Origin: Bradyrhizobium sp.
Lineage (GTDB): Bacteria > Pseudomonadota > Alphaproteobacteria > Rhizobiales > Xanthobacteraceae
Assembly: GCA_013695565.1 (NCBI GenBank)
Contig: JACDAG010000451.1
Location: forward strand, 1 to 7,224
Length of the DNA: 7,224 nucleotides
Direction: 5' to 3'
Each line of letters begins with the position of its first letter. Positions within the stretch are counted from its first letter, which is position 1. The translations under genes were made by a program, and so were the position numbers. The notes beneath the pieces were generated by a model. It was not told the DNA's origin, made no database searches, and saw only the letters and a program-made list of their open reading frames with translations. This document shows, piece after piece, positions 1-6,024 of this stretch.

Positions 1-36
1 GGCCTACATAGGTAAGCTGGCCAACTTTTGCTCGGT

Positions 37-444
37 CTAGTAGCTGATTTTCGGCTGCAGCTTGCGCGCATGGGCGATTATTTGCCCGACCGACTTCTCC
101 GACGGCATGACGCGGACCAGCTTACGCTTGATATTGATGTCTTTCATGTTCTGGGCGAGCCGCGCCGGGTTGCGGAGCGCGAGTTCGCGGACCGTCGGCA
201 CGCCGGCGGCGCGCACCAGCCCGACCTTCGCCTTGCCCATCCCGGGAATCCGCATGTAGTCGGAGAAATTGGCCCATTCCAGCAGTTGCTGTTCGCTGAT
301 CCCGGTCTTCGTGGCGAGCGCCTTGCGTCCCTTGACGGTGCGGGCGGCTTCGAGCAGCGCTTCGGTCGTGCGGATGCCAAGCGATTTCAGTTTCGAGGCG
401 GAGTAGGCGGTCAGGCCTTCGATCTCGGAGAGGGGATATGTCAT
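37..444 (-). CDS. DUF4332 domain protein, two helix-hairpin-helix units
   Basis: A 135-residue, probably cytosolic protein that looks like a DUF4332 family member. It carries two helix-hairpin-helix-like units: residues about 8-24 (IEGLTAYSASKLKSLGI) and 66-82 (IPGMGKAKVGLVRAAGV). Each is followed by a similar helix (RTTEALLEAA and PTVRELALRN), so the protein reads as an internal duplication. Such units usually contact DNA or RNA non-specifically; the biological role of DUF4332 is unknown to me, and nucleic-acid binding is inferred. The C-terminus is basic (KRKLVRV, HARKLQPK). I chose the ATG at 444 because the domain begins directly after it. The frame stays open to 579, but that extension is low-complexity Arg/Ser sequence overlapping the upstream gene by 92 nt. 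No strong Shine-Dalgarno precedes 444. The gene lies 43 nt downstream of the DUF2267-like gene on the same strand, so co-transcription is likely. Confidence 0.85.
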   Translation of the reverse strand: MTYPLSEIEGLTAYSASKLKSLGIRTTEALLEAARTVKGRKALATKTGISEQQLLEWANFSDYMRIPGMGKAKVGLVRAAGVPTVRELALRNPARLAQNMKDINIKRKLVRVMPSEKSVGQIIAHARKLQPKISY

Positions 445-487
445 GTTACTCGATGCAAAGGAATGTGCGCAGGCAAGGGGAGGTGTT

Positions 488-853
488 TTACGCGAACTGG
501 CTGAGTCCCGACGTCCCCGAAATGATCTCCCCCATTTTGTCCGCTCCGATTTTGTCGCGGCCGAACCGGAAAAGTTCACGCGCCACGCTCTGAATCTCGC
601 TCATGCCCAAACCGAGCGCCATCAGCTTGGTGCCGAGCGCCATCAGCCCGCCGCCCATCAACCTGGAGAAGCCGGTGTTGCTGTTCGAGGCGGCGATCGC
701 AGCCTCCGCACCCGGAATTTGGTCGATCAGAGCCTGGACCTTGTCGGCGGGACCCTCGTTACGGAGGAATCCCAGAACGATGCCGATGGTTTTTTCAGCG
801 ACAGCGCTATCGATGCCAGCCTCGGTGGCCAGCTGTCCAATCAATTCGTCCAT
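488..853 (-). CDS. small DUF2267-like hypothetical protein
   Basis: A 121-residue protein with no signal peptide. The N-terminal half (residues 1-55, MDELIGQLATEAGIDSAVAE onward) is predicted helical, and its segment IGIVLGFLRNEGPADKVQALIDQIPGAE resembles small alphaproteobacterial proteins annotated as DUF2267 or similar; that assignment is from recall and is tentative. Residues 65-85 are rich in Gly, Leu and Met (LMGGGLMALGTKLMALGLG) and could form an amphipathic or membrane-associating helix, but too few contiguous strong hydrophobics are present for a confident transmembrane call. No catalytic motif is visible. The ATG at 853 is preceded by a purine/G-rich stretch (GAGGGCGGGG about 5-14 nt upstream) that can act as ribosome binding site. 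It heads a probable two-gene unit with the DUF4332 gene and is divergent from the HerA-like gene. The function is unknown. Confidence 0.8.
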   Translation of the reverse strand: MDELIGQLATEAGIDSAVAEKTIGIVLGFLRNEGPADKVQALIDQIPGAEAAIAASNSNTGFSRLMGGGLMALGTKLMALGLGMSEIQSVARELFRFGRDKIGADKMGEIISGTSGLSQFA

Positions 854-968
854 ATTGCCCCGCCCTCAGCCGGTTTGTTACCGGGTCGTTCCTTGTGAAT
901 TTATCTTGAGCGTCCACGGTCTGAAATACAAGCGATCCGCGCGTGCGAAGGCGATTTTCGTTCTAGAT

Positions 969-995
969 CACTCGTCGAGTGTTGCAGCAATGCAA
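969..995. promoter_or_regulatory. two adjacent inverted repeats, possible operator
   Basis: CACTCG-T-CGAGTG (969-981) is a perfect 6+1+6 inverted repeat. It is immediately followed by TTGCA-GCAA-TGCAA (982-995), a perfect 5+4+5 inverted repeat. Together they fill 27 nt in the middle of a divergent intergenic region, where a regulator binding site would be expected. No cognate regulator gene is in the window. Short palindromes occur by chance in GC-rich DNA, so the operator call is speculative. Confidence 0.3.
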
Positions 996-1116
996 GAGTG
1001 AACGCCGGATTCACGGCATGTTGCCGCACTGCGGCCTCCGTTTTTCTACCGCCTTGGAGAAAAGTATGAGACCGCAGTCTGCAAGGGTTCGAGCTACATC
1101 CTCGTCCATGGACGGT

Positions 1117-1145
1117 TTCATTCGGCGGGCAGGATGCGATATGAT
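1117..1145 (+). promoter_or_regulatory. candidate sigma70-type promoter of the HerA-like gene
   Basis: TTCATT (1117-1122) and TATGAT (1140-1145) are separated by exactly 17 nt. The -10 matches TATAAT at 5 of 6 positions; the -35 is poor (3 of 6 to TTGACA). Transcription would start near 1152 and give a leader of about 44 nt before the ATG at 1196. This is a pattern match only. Confidence 0.35.
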
Positions 1146-1183
1146 GGTGTGGCTTGGCGACCAAACTTCCCCGATGCGCGCGA

Positions 1184-1188
1184 AGAGG
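1184..1188 (+). promoter_or_regulatory. ribosome binding site fixing the HerA-like start
   Basis: AGAGG lies 7 nt before the ATG at 1196. This supports starting there rather than at the in-frame ATG at 1154, which would add 14 residues (MATKLPRCARRGDV) and lies almost on top of the predicted transcription start. Confidence 0.7.
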
Positions 1189-1195
1189 CGATGTG

Positions 1196-2821
1196 ATGGC
1201 GACCCCCGATAACAAGACAGCCGATACCGACGAGAAGATTTTTATCGGCAAGGGCGAGCAGATGGCATGGCTGACGCTCGCGCTCGCCAATCGGCACGGC
1301 CTCGTCACCGGGGCGACCGGAACCGGCAAGACCGTGTCGCTGCAAGTGATGGCGGAAGGGTTCGCGCGCGCCGGTGTTCCCGTCTTTGCATCCGACATCA
1401 AGGGCGACCTCTCCGGTATCTCCGAAGTCGGCGAGGCAAAGGACTTCATCCTCAAGCGGGCCGGCGAGATGGGGCTGAAATTCCAGCCCGACCAGTTCTC
1501 GACTGTGTTTTGGGACGTATTCGGTGAGCAGGGCCATCCGGTCCGGGCCACCGTCACCGAAATGGGGCCGTTGCTGCTGTCCCGGATGCTCGATCTGAAC
1601 GATGTGCAGGAGGGCGTCCTCAATGTCGCGTTCCGTGTCGCAGACGAAAACGGCCTGACGCTGATCGATATGAAGGATCTGCGTGCGCTGCTCGATGCGA
1701 TTGTCCCGGCTACCGGCAAGAAGGGCCCAGACGCTGAAGAAGACCCGCTGGCGGAGATCCGTAAAGCCGCGCAGGGCTTCGGTAATGTCACGAAGGCGAC
1801 AGTAGGAACCATTCAGCGCCAGCTTCTGGTGCTGGAGAACCAGGGCGGCGCGAAATTCTTCGGCGAACCGGCGCTGACGCTGAAGGATTTCATAAGGACC
1901 GACAGCGACGGCCGGGGCATGGTCAATATCCTGGTCGCCGACAAGCTGATGCAGAGCCCGCGGCTCTACGCGACCTTCCTGTTGTGGATGCTGTCGGAAC
2001 TGTTTGAGGAACTGCCGGAAGCCGGCGACCTGCCGAAGCCGAAACTGGTGTTCTTCTTCGACGAGGCGCATCTGTTGTTCAACGATGCGCCAAAGGCGCT
2101 GATGGACAAGATCGAACAGGTGGTGCGGCTGATCCGTTCCAAGGGCGTCGGCGTTTATTTCGTCACGCAAAACCCGATCGACGTGCCGGACAAGGTGCTC
2201 GCCCAGTTGGGCAACCGCGTCCAGCATGCGTTGCGCGCCTTCACGCCGCGCGACCAGAAGGCGGTTGCTGCGGCGGCGCAGACCTTCCGGCCCAATCCGA
2301 AGCTCGACACCGCACGCGTCATCATGGAACTCGGCAACGGCGAGGCGTTGGTGTCCTTCCTCGAAGGCGGCGGCACGCCGGCGATGGTCGAGCGCGTCAT
2401 GGTTCGGCCGCCGACGGGACGGATCGGGCCGATCACGCCGGAGGACCGCAAGGCGATCATGAACAAGAGCCCGGTGAAGGGCAAATACGAGACCGCGGTC
2501 GACGCCGAATCCGCTTACGAGATGCTGCAGAAGCGCATCGCGGACACGGCCGCACATCCGGCAGAAGCGGACGGCGGCAGCAGTGGCGGTGGAATCCTCG
2601 GGCAGCTCGGCGGGATTGTCGGCAGCATCTTCGGCACCAACGTCAAGCGCGGCAAGATGTCGACCGGCCAGGTTATTGCGCGCGACGTGACGCGCTCGGT
2701 CACCAACAAGGTGCTCGGCGGCATCGTTGCCGATCTCGGCAAATCTGTCGGCGGCTCGCTCGGCGGCTCGGTCGGGCGGGCGTTGGTGCGCGGCGCGCTC
2801 GGCGGATTGCTGCGGCGGTGA
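1196..2821 (+). CDS. HerA-like P-loop ATPase, DUF853 (YjgR-type)
   Basis: A 541-residue cytosolic ATPase of the HerA/FtsK superfamily, DUF853 branch, near the usual length (E. coli YjgR is about 500). Walker A is GATGTGKT at residues 39-46, soon after the characteristic IFIGKGE (15-21). Walker B is LVFFFDEAH at 284-292. A sensor-like strand GVYFVTQNPIDVP (319-331) follows, then the GNRVQHALRAFTPRDQ segment (339-354), which carries arginines that could act in trans in a hexamer. FASDIKGDLSG (64-74) is also typical of the family. Classical HerA is a hexameric DNA translocase working with NurA in end resection; the role of the DUF853 branch is not established, so DNA pumping is an inference from fold. 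After residue about 455 comes a Gly/Ser-rich linker and a Gly-rich C-terminal tail (462-541, GGSLGGSVGRALVRGALGGL) with basic residues. No nurA or other nuclease gene is adjacent. It is probably transcribed alone from the upstream promoter candidate; a repeat hairpin follows its stop. Confidence 0.93.
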   Translation: MATPDNKTADTDEKIFIGKGEQMAWLTLALANRHGLVTGATGTGKTVSLQVMAEGFARAGVPVFASDIKGDLSGISEVGEAKDFILKRAGEMGLKFQPDQFSTVFWDVFGEQGHPVRATVTEMGPLLLSRMLDLNDVQEGVLNVAFRVADENGLTLIDMKDLRALLDAIVPATGKKGPDAEEDPLAEIRKAAQGFGNVTKATVGTIQRQLLVLENQGGAKFFGEPALTLKDFIRTDSDGRGMVNILVADKLMQSPRLYATFLLWMLSELFEELPEAGDLPKPKLVFFFDEAHLLFNDAPKALMDKIEQVVRLIRSKGVGVYFVTQNPIDVPDKVLAQLGNRVQHALRAFTPRDQKAVAAAAQTFRPNPKLDTARVIMELGNGEALVSFLEGGGTPAMVERVMVRPPTGRIGPITPEDRKAIMNKSPVKGKYETAVDAESAYEMLQKRIADTAAHPAEADGGSSGGGILGQLGGIVGSIFGTNVKRGKMSTGQVIARDVTRSVTNKVLGGIVADLGKSVGGSLGGSVGRALVRGALGGLLRR

Positions 2822-2843
2822 CATCGCACGGCAGTACCTGCTT

Positions 2844-2978
2844 CTGCGGAACGAAAGAATGGATTGCTTCGTCGCTTCGCTCCTCGCAATGACGGCTGGG
2901 GGAACCTTCCCAGCTCCCACAACCGTCATTGCGAGCGCAGCGAAGCAATCCATCTCGCCGCGAAATGAAAGAATGCAT
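2844..2978. repeat. 21-nt imperfect direct repeats flanking repeat A
   Basis: Positions 2844-2864 and 2958-2978 align without gaps at 17 of 21 positions and share the perfect core GAAAGAATG (2853-2861 and 2967-2975). The left copy runs into the left arm of the palindrome; the right copy lies just beyond the right arm and breaks off where the arm would continue. This fits either a truncated second copy of the same repeat in tandem or a 9-bp target duplication around an inserted element. Confidence 0.6.
2859..2953. repeat. palindromic intergenic repeat, family A
   Basis: An inverted repeat between the HerA-like and GT87 genes. The left arm 2859-2895 begins ATGGATTGCTTCG and ends TCGCAATGACGG. 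The right arm 2923-2953 is its reverse complement, with a 6-nt length difference and a few substitutions in the middle. Between them, GCTGGG (2895-2900) and CCCAGC (2909-2914) form a nested inner hairpin. A transcript through it would fold into a long, stable stem. I recall very similar GATTGCTTCG...CGCAATGACG sequences scattered through Bradyrhizobium intergenic regions, so this is most likely a dispersed non-coding repeat (REP or MITE-like). It carries no coding sequence. It could attenuate or stabilise read-through RNA from the upstream gene. Confidence 0.85.
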
Positions 2979-2998
2979 ATGACTTCCGGAACGGGCGC

Positions 2999-4342
2999 GT
3001 GCTGAGATATCCGTCGTTGCGAGCGCCGCTCGATATTCTGTTTCTGATCTGCTGTATCGGGCTGACGGCCGACGTGCTGGTCCCGGAAATCTGGGGCAAC
3101 GGCAAGACCAAGGATTACCCGCTGTGGTTCTGGGCCGGGCAGCAGGTGCTGCAAGGCCGCAACCTCTATCCCAACGATCCCTCCAGCTATTTCGACTTCA
3201 TCTATCCGCCGCTGTCGGCGTTGCTGCTGGCGATCCCGAGCTATTTCGGCAAGATCCCGCTCTATCTCTGCCTGTCATTCCTCAACATCGTCGCCTGGTG
3301 GATGACGGCGCAGTATTCGCACGCGATGGCGGGGTCGGGGCACAAGCCGGGCAAGAATCTAGGTCCTTGGCTCGAAGCGCTGCCGGGCTTCGTTACCGTC
3401 ACCTTCGTGTTCGACATGTTCGATCTCGGCCAGCCCAACCTCGTGCTGCTGGCCTTGATGCTGTACGGGTTTTGGCTGTTGCGCGATCGACGCGGCTGGA
3501 TGGCGGGAAGCATGTTCGCGCTCGCGACCGCGATCAAGGTGTTCCCGGTCGCGGTGTTTCCGTATCTGATCTGGCGTCGGCAGTGGGCGGCTGCGGCAAG
3601 CATGCTGGTGTTCCTGATCGTGTTCCTGTTCGTTTTGCCGGCGCCGTTCCGCGGTTATCAGCACAATGTTACGGAGTTGAAGAACTGGTATCAGGGCATG
3701 GTGGGGACGAGCTCGGAAAAGGGGTTTGGCCAGCGCGACGAGCAGAACTGGTCGTGGGTCAACCAGTCCATCATCGCGGTGACGCATCGCCTGACGCGGC
3801 CGGTGAACTACAATCAGGATGATCCGGCCAAGCCGGTACGCACGATGAATTTTGCCAACCTCGATTTCAAGACCGCGAACTTTATCGTGCTGGCGATCTC
3901 GCTCGTGATCGGGGTCGGCTACCTCGCGGTTATGCCGCCGGCCTCACGCCGGACGGAAAAATCGGACGCCGAAGAGATCGGCATCCTGTTCTGCCTGATG
4001 ACGGTGGCCTCGCCGCTGGCGCGCCAATATTATTTCCTGTGGCTGTTCTTCCCGATGACGGTCCTGATTCATCGCGCAACCTATGATCCACGACCCGCGG
4101 TCAAGGCTGCCACCTGGGCGCTGTTGGCCATTGCGGGTTTGCTCCTGTGCCTGTCGTTGCCGGTCTTTCCGAACGATCTGCAGGCCTATGGCAATAATCT
4201 CGTCTCGACGGCGCTGCTGGTGGCAGGACTGGTGTGGCACATCCTGCACCCGCCAAACGCGGCCGCCGCCACTTTGCCTCAGGCCGCAGGCGGGCTACAA
4301 ATCGACGCAACAACAGAGCCCACAGCCAAGGGATACCAGTGA
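2999..4342 (+). CDS. GT87/DUF2029 polytopic glycosyltransferase-like membrane protein
   Basis: A 447-residue inner-membrane protein with roughly ten to twelve hydrophobic segments (for example 11-29, 88-105, 146-161, 169-190, 197-214, 292-312, 327-358, 368-390, 400-416). Family-like features are DYPLWFWAGQQVLQGRNLYPND (split 39-60) with an acidic residue in the first large non-membrane loop, FIYPPLSALLLAI (68-79), LGQPNLVLLALM (143-154), AIKVFPVAVFP (178-188) and NWSWVNQSI (250-258). GT87 enzymes (GT-C fold) transfer sugars, typically mannose, from polyprenyl-phosphate donors to lipids or glycans on the outer face of the membrane; donor and acceptor here cannot be read from sequence. The soluble loop at about 215-290 is probably periplasmic. 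The frame is closed by a stop at 2966-2968, and GTG at 2999 is the only start before the first membrane helix; GGAA (2988-2991) lies 7 nt upstream. The stop overlaps the M20 start. Confidence 0.85.
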   Translation: MLRYPSLRAPLDILFLICCIGLTADVLVPEIWGNGKTKDYPLWFWAGQQVLQGRNLYPNDPSSYFDFIYPPLSALLLAIPSYFGKIPLYLCLSFLNIVAWWMTAQYSHAMAGSGHKPGKNLGPWLEALPGFVTVTFVFDMFDLGQPNLVLLALMLYGFWLLRDRRGWMAGSMFALATAIKVFPVAVFPYLIWRRQWAAAASMLVFLIVFLFVLPAPFRGYQHNVTELKNWYQGMVGTSSEKGFGQRDEQNWSWVNQSIIAVTHRLTRPVNYNQDDPAKPVRTMNFANLDFKTANFIVLAISLVIGVGYLAVMPPASRRTEKSDAEEIGILFCLMTVASPLARQYYFLWLFFPMTVLIHRATYDPRPAVKAATWALLAIAGLLLCLSLPVFPNDLQAYGNNLVSTALLVAGLVWHILHPPNAAAATLPQAAGGLQIDATTEPTAKGYQ

Positions 4343-4344
4343 TG
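4328..4344 (+). promoter_or_regulatory. ribosome binding site and TGATG stop-start overlap
   Basis: AAGGGA (4328-4333) sits 8 nt before the ATG at 4342, inside the last codons of the GT87 gene. The GT87 stop TGA (4340-4342) shares its A with the ATG. This sets the M20 start at 4342 and not at the in-frame ATG at 4234, and it implies translational coupling. Confidence 0.8.
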
Positions 4345-5745
4345 GCCAACGCACAGCTTCAGCCGGTCCTCGACCGCATCGATGCCGATTTCGACAACTC
4401 ACTCGAGCGGCTGTTTGCGCTGCTGCGGATCAAGTCGATCTCGGCCGATCCGGCCTTTGCCGGCGATTGCAAGGCCGCCGCCGATCATCTGGCCAAGGAT
4501 ATCGCGACGCTGGGCTTCACCGCGGAGGTGCGGCCGACTGCAGGTCATCCGGCGATCGTCGCCAAAGCCAATGGCAACACCGGCGGGCGGCCTCACGTAC
4601 TGTTCTATGGGCATTACGACGTGCAGCCGGTCGATCCCTTGAACCTGTGGCACCGTCCGCCGTTCGAGCCTGTGGTGACCGACCATGCCGACGGCCGCAA
4701 GATCATCGTCGCGCGCGGCGCCGAGGACGACAAGGGACAGCTGATGACCTTTGTCGAAGCCTGTCGCGCCTGGAAGCAGGTCGCGGGATCGCTGCCGGTC
4801 GACATCACCATTGTCATCGAGGGCGAGGAAGAGGTCGGCTCGAAGAATTTCGTGCCGTTCCTCGAGAACAACAAGGACGACCTCAAGGCGGACTTCGCGC
4901 TGGTCTGCGACACCGGCATGTGGGACCCGGACACGCCGGCGATCACCACCTCGCTGCGCGGCCTCGTTTATGACGAAGTCAAGATCAAGGCTGCCAAACG
5001 CGATCTGCATTCCGGGATCTTCGGCGGCGGCGCGCAGAATCCAATCCGGGTGTTGACCCGCATTCTCGGCGGCCTGTTCGACGACAACGGCCACATCATG
5101 CTTCCCGGATTTTACGATGGCGTGAAGGACCTGCCGCCGGATATCCTGGCGCAGCGGAAAAATCTCAACGTCACGCCGGACTCTTTCCTCAAGCCGATCG
5201 GCCTTTCGTTGCCGGCCGGCGAGAAGGATCGTCTCCTGATCGAACAAATCTCCTCGCGTCCGACCTGCGATATCAACGGCATCGTCGGCGGCTATACCGG
5301 CGAGGGTTCCAAAACGGTGATCCCCGCTGAAGCATCGGCAAAAGTTTCTTTCAGGCTGGTGGAGGGACAGAACCCGGACAAGATCCGAAAAGCCTTCCGC
5401 GATTATGTGACGGCGCGGCTTCCCGGCGACTGCAAGGCCGAGTTCATCGATCACTCCAACGCGCCGGCGATTGCGCTCGACTGGAACATGAAGCCGCTGG
5501 CGGCGGCCAGGCGCGGGCTGACGGACGAGTGGGGCAAGGAAGCGCTGCTGATCGGCTCAGGCGCCTCGATCCCGATCGTGGCGGATTTCAAGCGCACACT
5601 CGGCCTCGACACCGTGATGGTCGGTTTCGGCCTCGACGACGACAATATCCATTCGCCGAACGAGAAGTACGACCTCAAGAGCTTTCACAAGGGCATCCGC
5701 TCCTGGGCACGGATATTGGCGGCGTTCGCGGAAACGCCGAAATAA
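4342..5745 (+). CDS. M20 family metallopeptidase (dipeptidase-like)
   Basis: A 467-residue, apparently cytosolic M20 peptidase (no signal peptide), full length for the carnosinase/DapE-type dipeptidase group. The two-zinc site is complete: GHYDVQP gives H91 with catalytic-support D93; RGAEDDKGQ gives the bridging aspartate D129; EGEEEVGS gives the general base E163 and ligand E164; VCDTG gives D190; NIHSPNE gives H437. RDLHSGIFGGG (220-230), with H223, starts the lid/dimerisation domain, which runs to about residue 390. The likely reaction is hydrolysis of a dipeptide or short peptide, or of an N-acyl amino acid; the exact substrate cannot be read from sequence. The YDV motif and the H/D/ED/EE/D/H ligand set argue for an active enzyme. 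The gene is probably translated by coupling to the GT87 gene. Downstream, 17 nt after the stop, comes palindromic repeat B and then a terminator. Confidence 0.94.
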   Translation: MANAQLQPVLDRIDADFDNSLERLFALLRIKSISADPAFAGDCKAAADHLAKDIATLGFTAEVRPTAGHPAIVAKANGNTGGRPHVLFYGHYDVQPVDPLNLWHRPPFEPVVTDHADGRKIIVARGAEDDKGQLMTFVEACRAWKQVAGSLPVDITIVIEGEEEVGSKNFVPFLENNKDDLKADFALVCDTGMWDPDTPAITTSLRGLVYDEVKIKAAKRDLHSGIFGGGAQNPIRVLTRILGGLFDDNGHIMLPGFYDGVKDLPPDILAQRKNLNVTPDSFLKPIGLSLPAGEKDRLLIEQISSRPTCDINGIVGGYTGEGSKTVIPAEASAKVSFRLVEGQNPDKIRKAFRDYVTARLPGDCKAEFIDHSNAPAIALDWNMKPLAAARRGLTDEWGKEALLIGSGASIPIVADFKRTLGLDTVMVGFGLDDDNIHSPNEKYDLKSFHKGIRSWARILAAFAETPK

Positions 5746-5762
5746 AGCAGCCGTGTCTGGTT

Positions 5763-5894
5763 CGTGTCCCGGACGCGGTGCACTGCGCCGCAGAGCGGCG
5801 TGGTGAACCGCAGAGCCGGGACCCACGACATTCCCAGTATGGATCCCGGCTCTGCGGAGCAGCGTGAAGAACGCCGCACCGCGTCCGGGACACG
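5763..5894. repeat. palindromic intergenic repeat, family B (132 nt)
   Basis: A nested palindrome immediately after the M20 gene. The outer arms CGTGTCCCGGACGCGGTGC (5763-5781) and 5876-5894 are perfect 19-nt reverse complements. The inner arms CCGCAGAGCCGGGACCCA (5808-5825) and 5840-5857 match at 17 of 18 positions around a 14-nt loop (5826-5839). The segments between outer and inner arms are only partly complementary. I recall this sequence type (outer CCGGGACACGG, inner GAGCCGGGATCCA) as a common dispersed repeat in Bradyrhizobium and related genomes. It is unrelated in sequence to repeat A. Placed directly after a stop codon, it would sit in the 3' untranslated RNA of the GT87-M20 transcript and could protect it from exonucleases. 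Confidence 0.88.
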
Positions 5895-5907
5895 GTCCTC
5901 CCAAACA

Positions 5908-5937
5908 AAAACGCCGCCCGGAATTGGGCGGCGTTTT
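5908..5937. terminator. symmetrical intrinsic terminator between convergent genes
   Basis: A perfect 12-bp stem, AAAACGCCGCCC (5908-5919) with GGGCGGCGTTTT (5926-5937), closes a 6-nt loop GGAATT. On the plus strand the GC-rich stem ends in four T; on the minus strand it ends in five (complement of A at 5907-5911). It can therefore end the GT87-M20 transcript rightward and the epimerase transcript leftward. The U-tracts are short, so efficiency is uncertain. Confidence 0.82.
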
Positions 5938-6024
5938 GATTCGGTAGTGCAGAGGTCGTTGGAAGAGACCTTACATGCAATTCCCTGAATTTTCAATTCC
6001 GATAACCCGGGCGAAGGAGCAGTC
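5938..6024. other. short 3' gap before the convergent epimerase gene
   Basis: This AT-richer stretch contains only weak inverted repeats: AGGTC/GACCT (5953-5957 and 5967-5971) and GAATT-TTC-AATTC (5987-5999). I see no gene in it. It forms the 3' untranslated end of the epimerase transcript before the shared terminator. Confidence 0.5.

Larger units (their letters stand above)
854..1195. other. divergent intergenic region, 342 nt, no convincing gene
   Basis: This gap separates the leftward DUF2267-like gene from the rightward HerA-like ATPase, so it should contain both promoters. It holds two adjacent inverted repeats (969-995), a possible promoter for the ATPase (1117-1145), and a weak hairpin at 1023-1035 (gccgc-act-gcggc) with a T5 run at 1041-1045. 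An open frame starting ATG at 1066 has a good upstream GGAG (1055-1058), but its 48-residue product looks random (see rejected items). I could not pick a convincing leftward promoter. Confidence 0.6.

Noticed and set aside
37..579. Longer 180-residue form of the DUF4332 protein
   Set aside because: The extra 45 residues are low-complexity and overlap the DUF2267-like gene by 92 nt; the ATG at 444 directly precedes the conserved domain.
1023..1045. Hairpin gccgc-act-gcggc followed by T5, a possible terminator of a small RNA
   Set aside because: The stem is only 5 bp with a 3-nt loop, the T run starts 5 nt later, and no promoter for an upstream rightward RNA is evident.
1066..1212. 48-codon frame with a good GGAG before its ATG, overlapping the start of the HerA-like gene, a possible leader peptide
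   Set aside because: The product (MRPQSARVRATSSSMDG onward) looks random, and the ATG lies upstream of the best promoter candidate for the next gene. Conservation would be needed to revive it.
2848..2873. GGAAC and CGTC spaced 17 nt apart, resembling an EcfG-type stress promoter
   Set aside because: The -10 half is imperfect (CGTC instead of CGTT) and the match lies inside the dispersed repeat, so it is probably incidental.
1118..3154. 678-codon open frame on the minus strand
   Set aside because: It lies antisense to the HerA-like gene, runs through the intergenic palindrome into the GT87 gene, and its product is Arg/His/Asp/Gln-rich with no domain. It is a typical shadow of GC3-biased coding DNA.
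4399..5454. 351-codon open frame antisense to the M20 gene
   Set aside because: The M20 frame carries a complete conserved active site; the antisense product has the same biased Arg/Asp-rich composition as other shadows.
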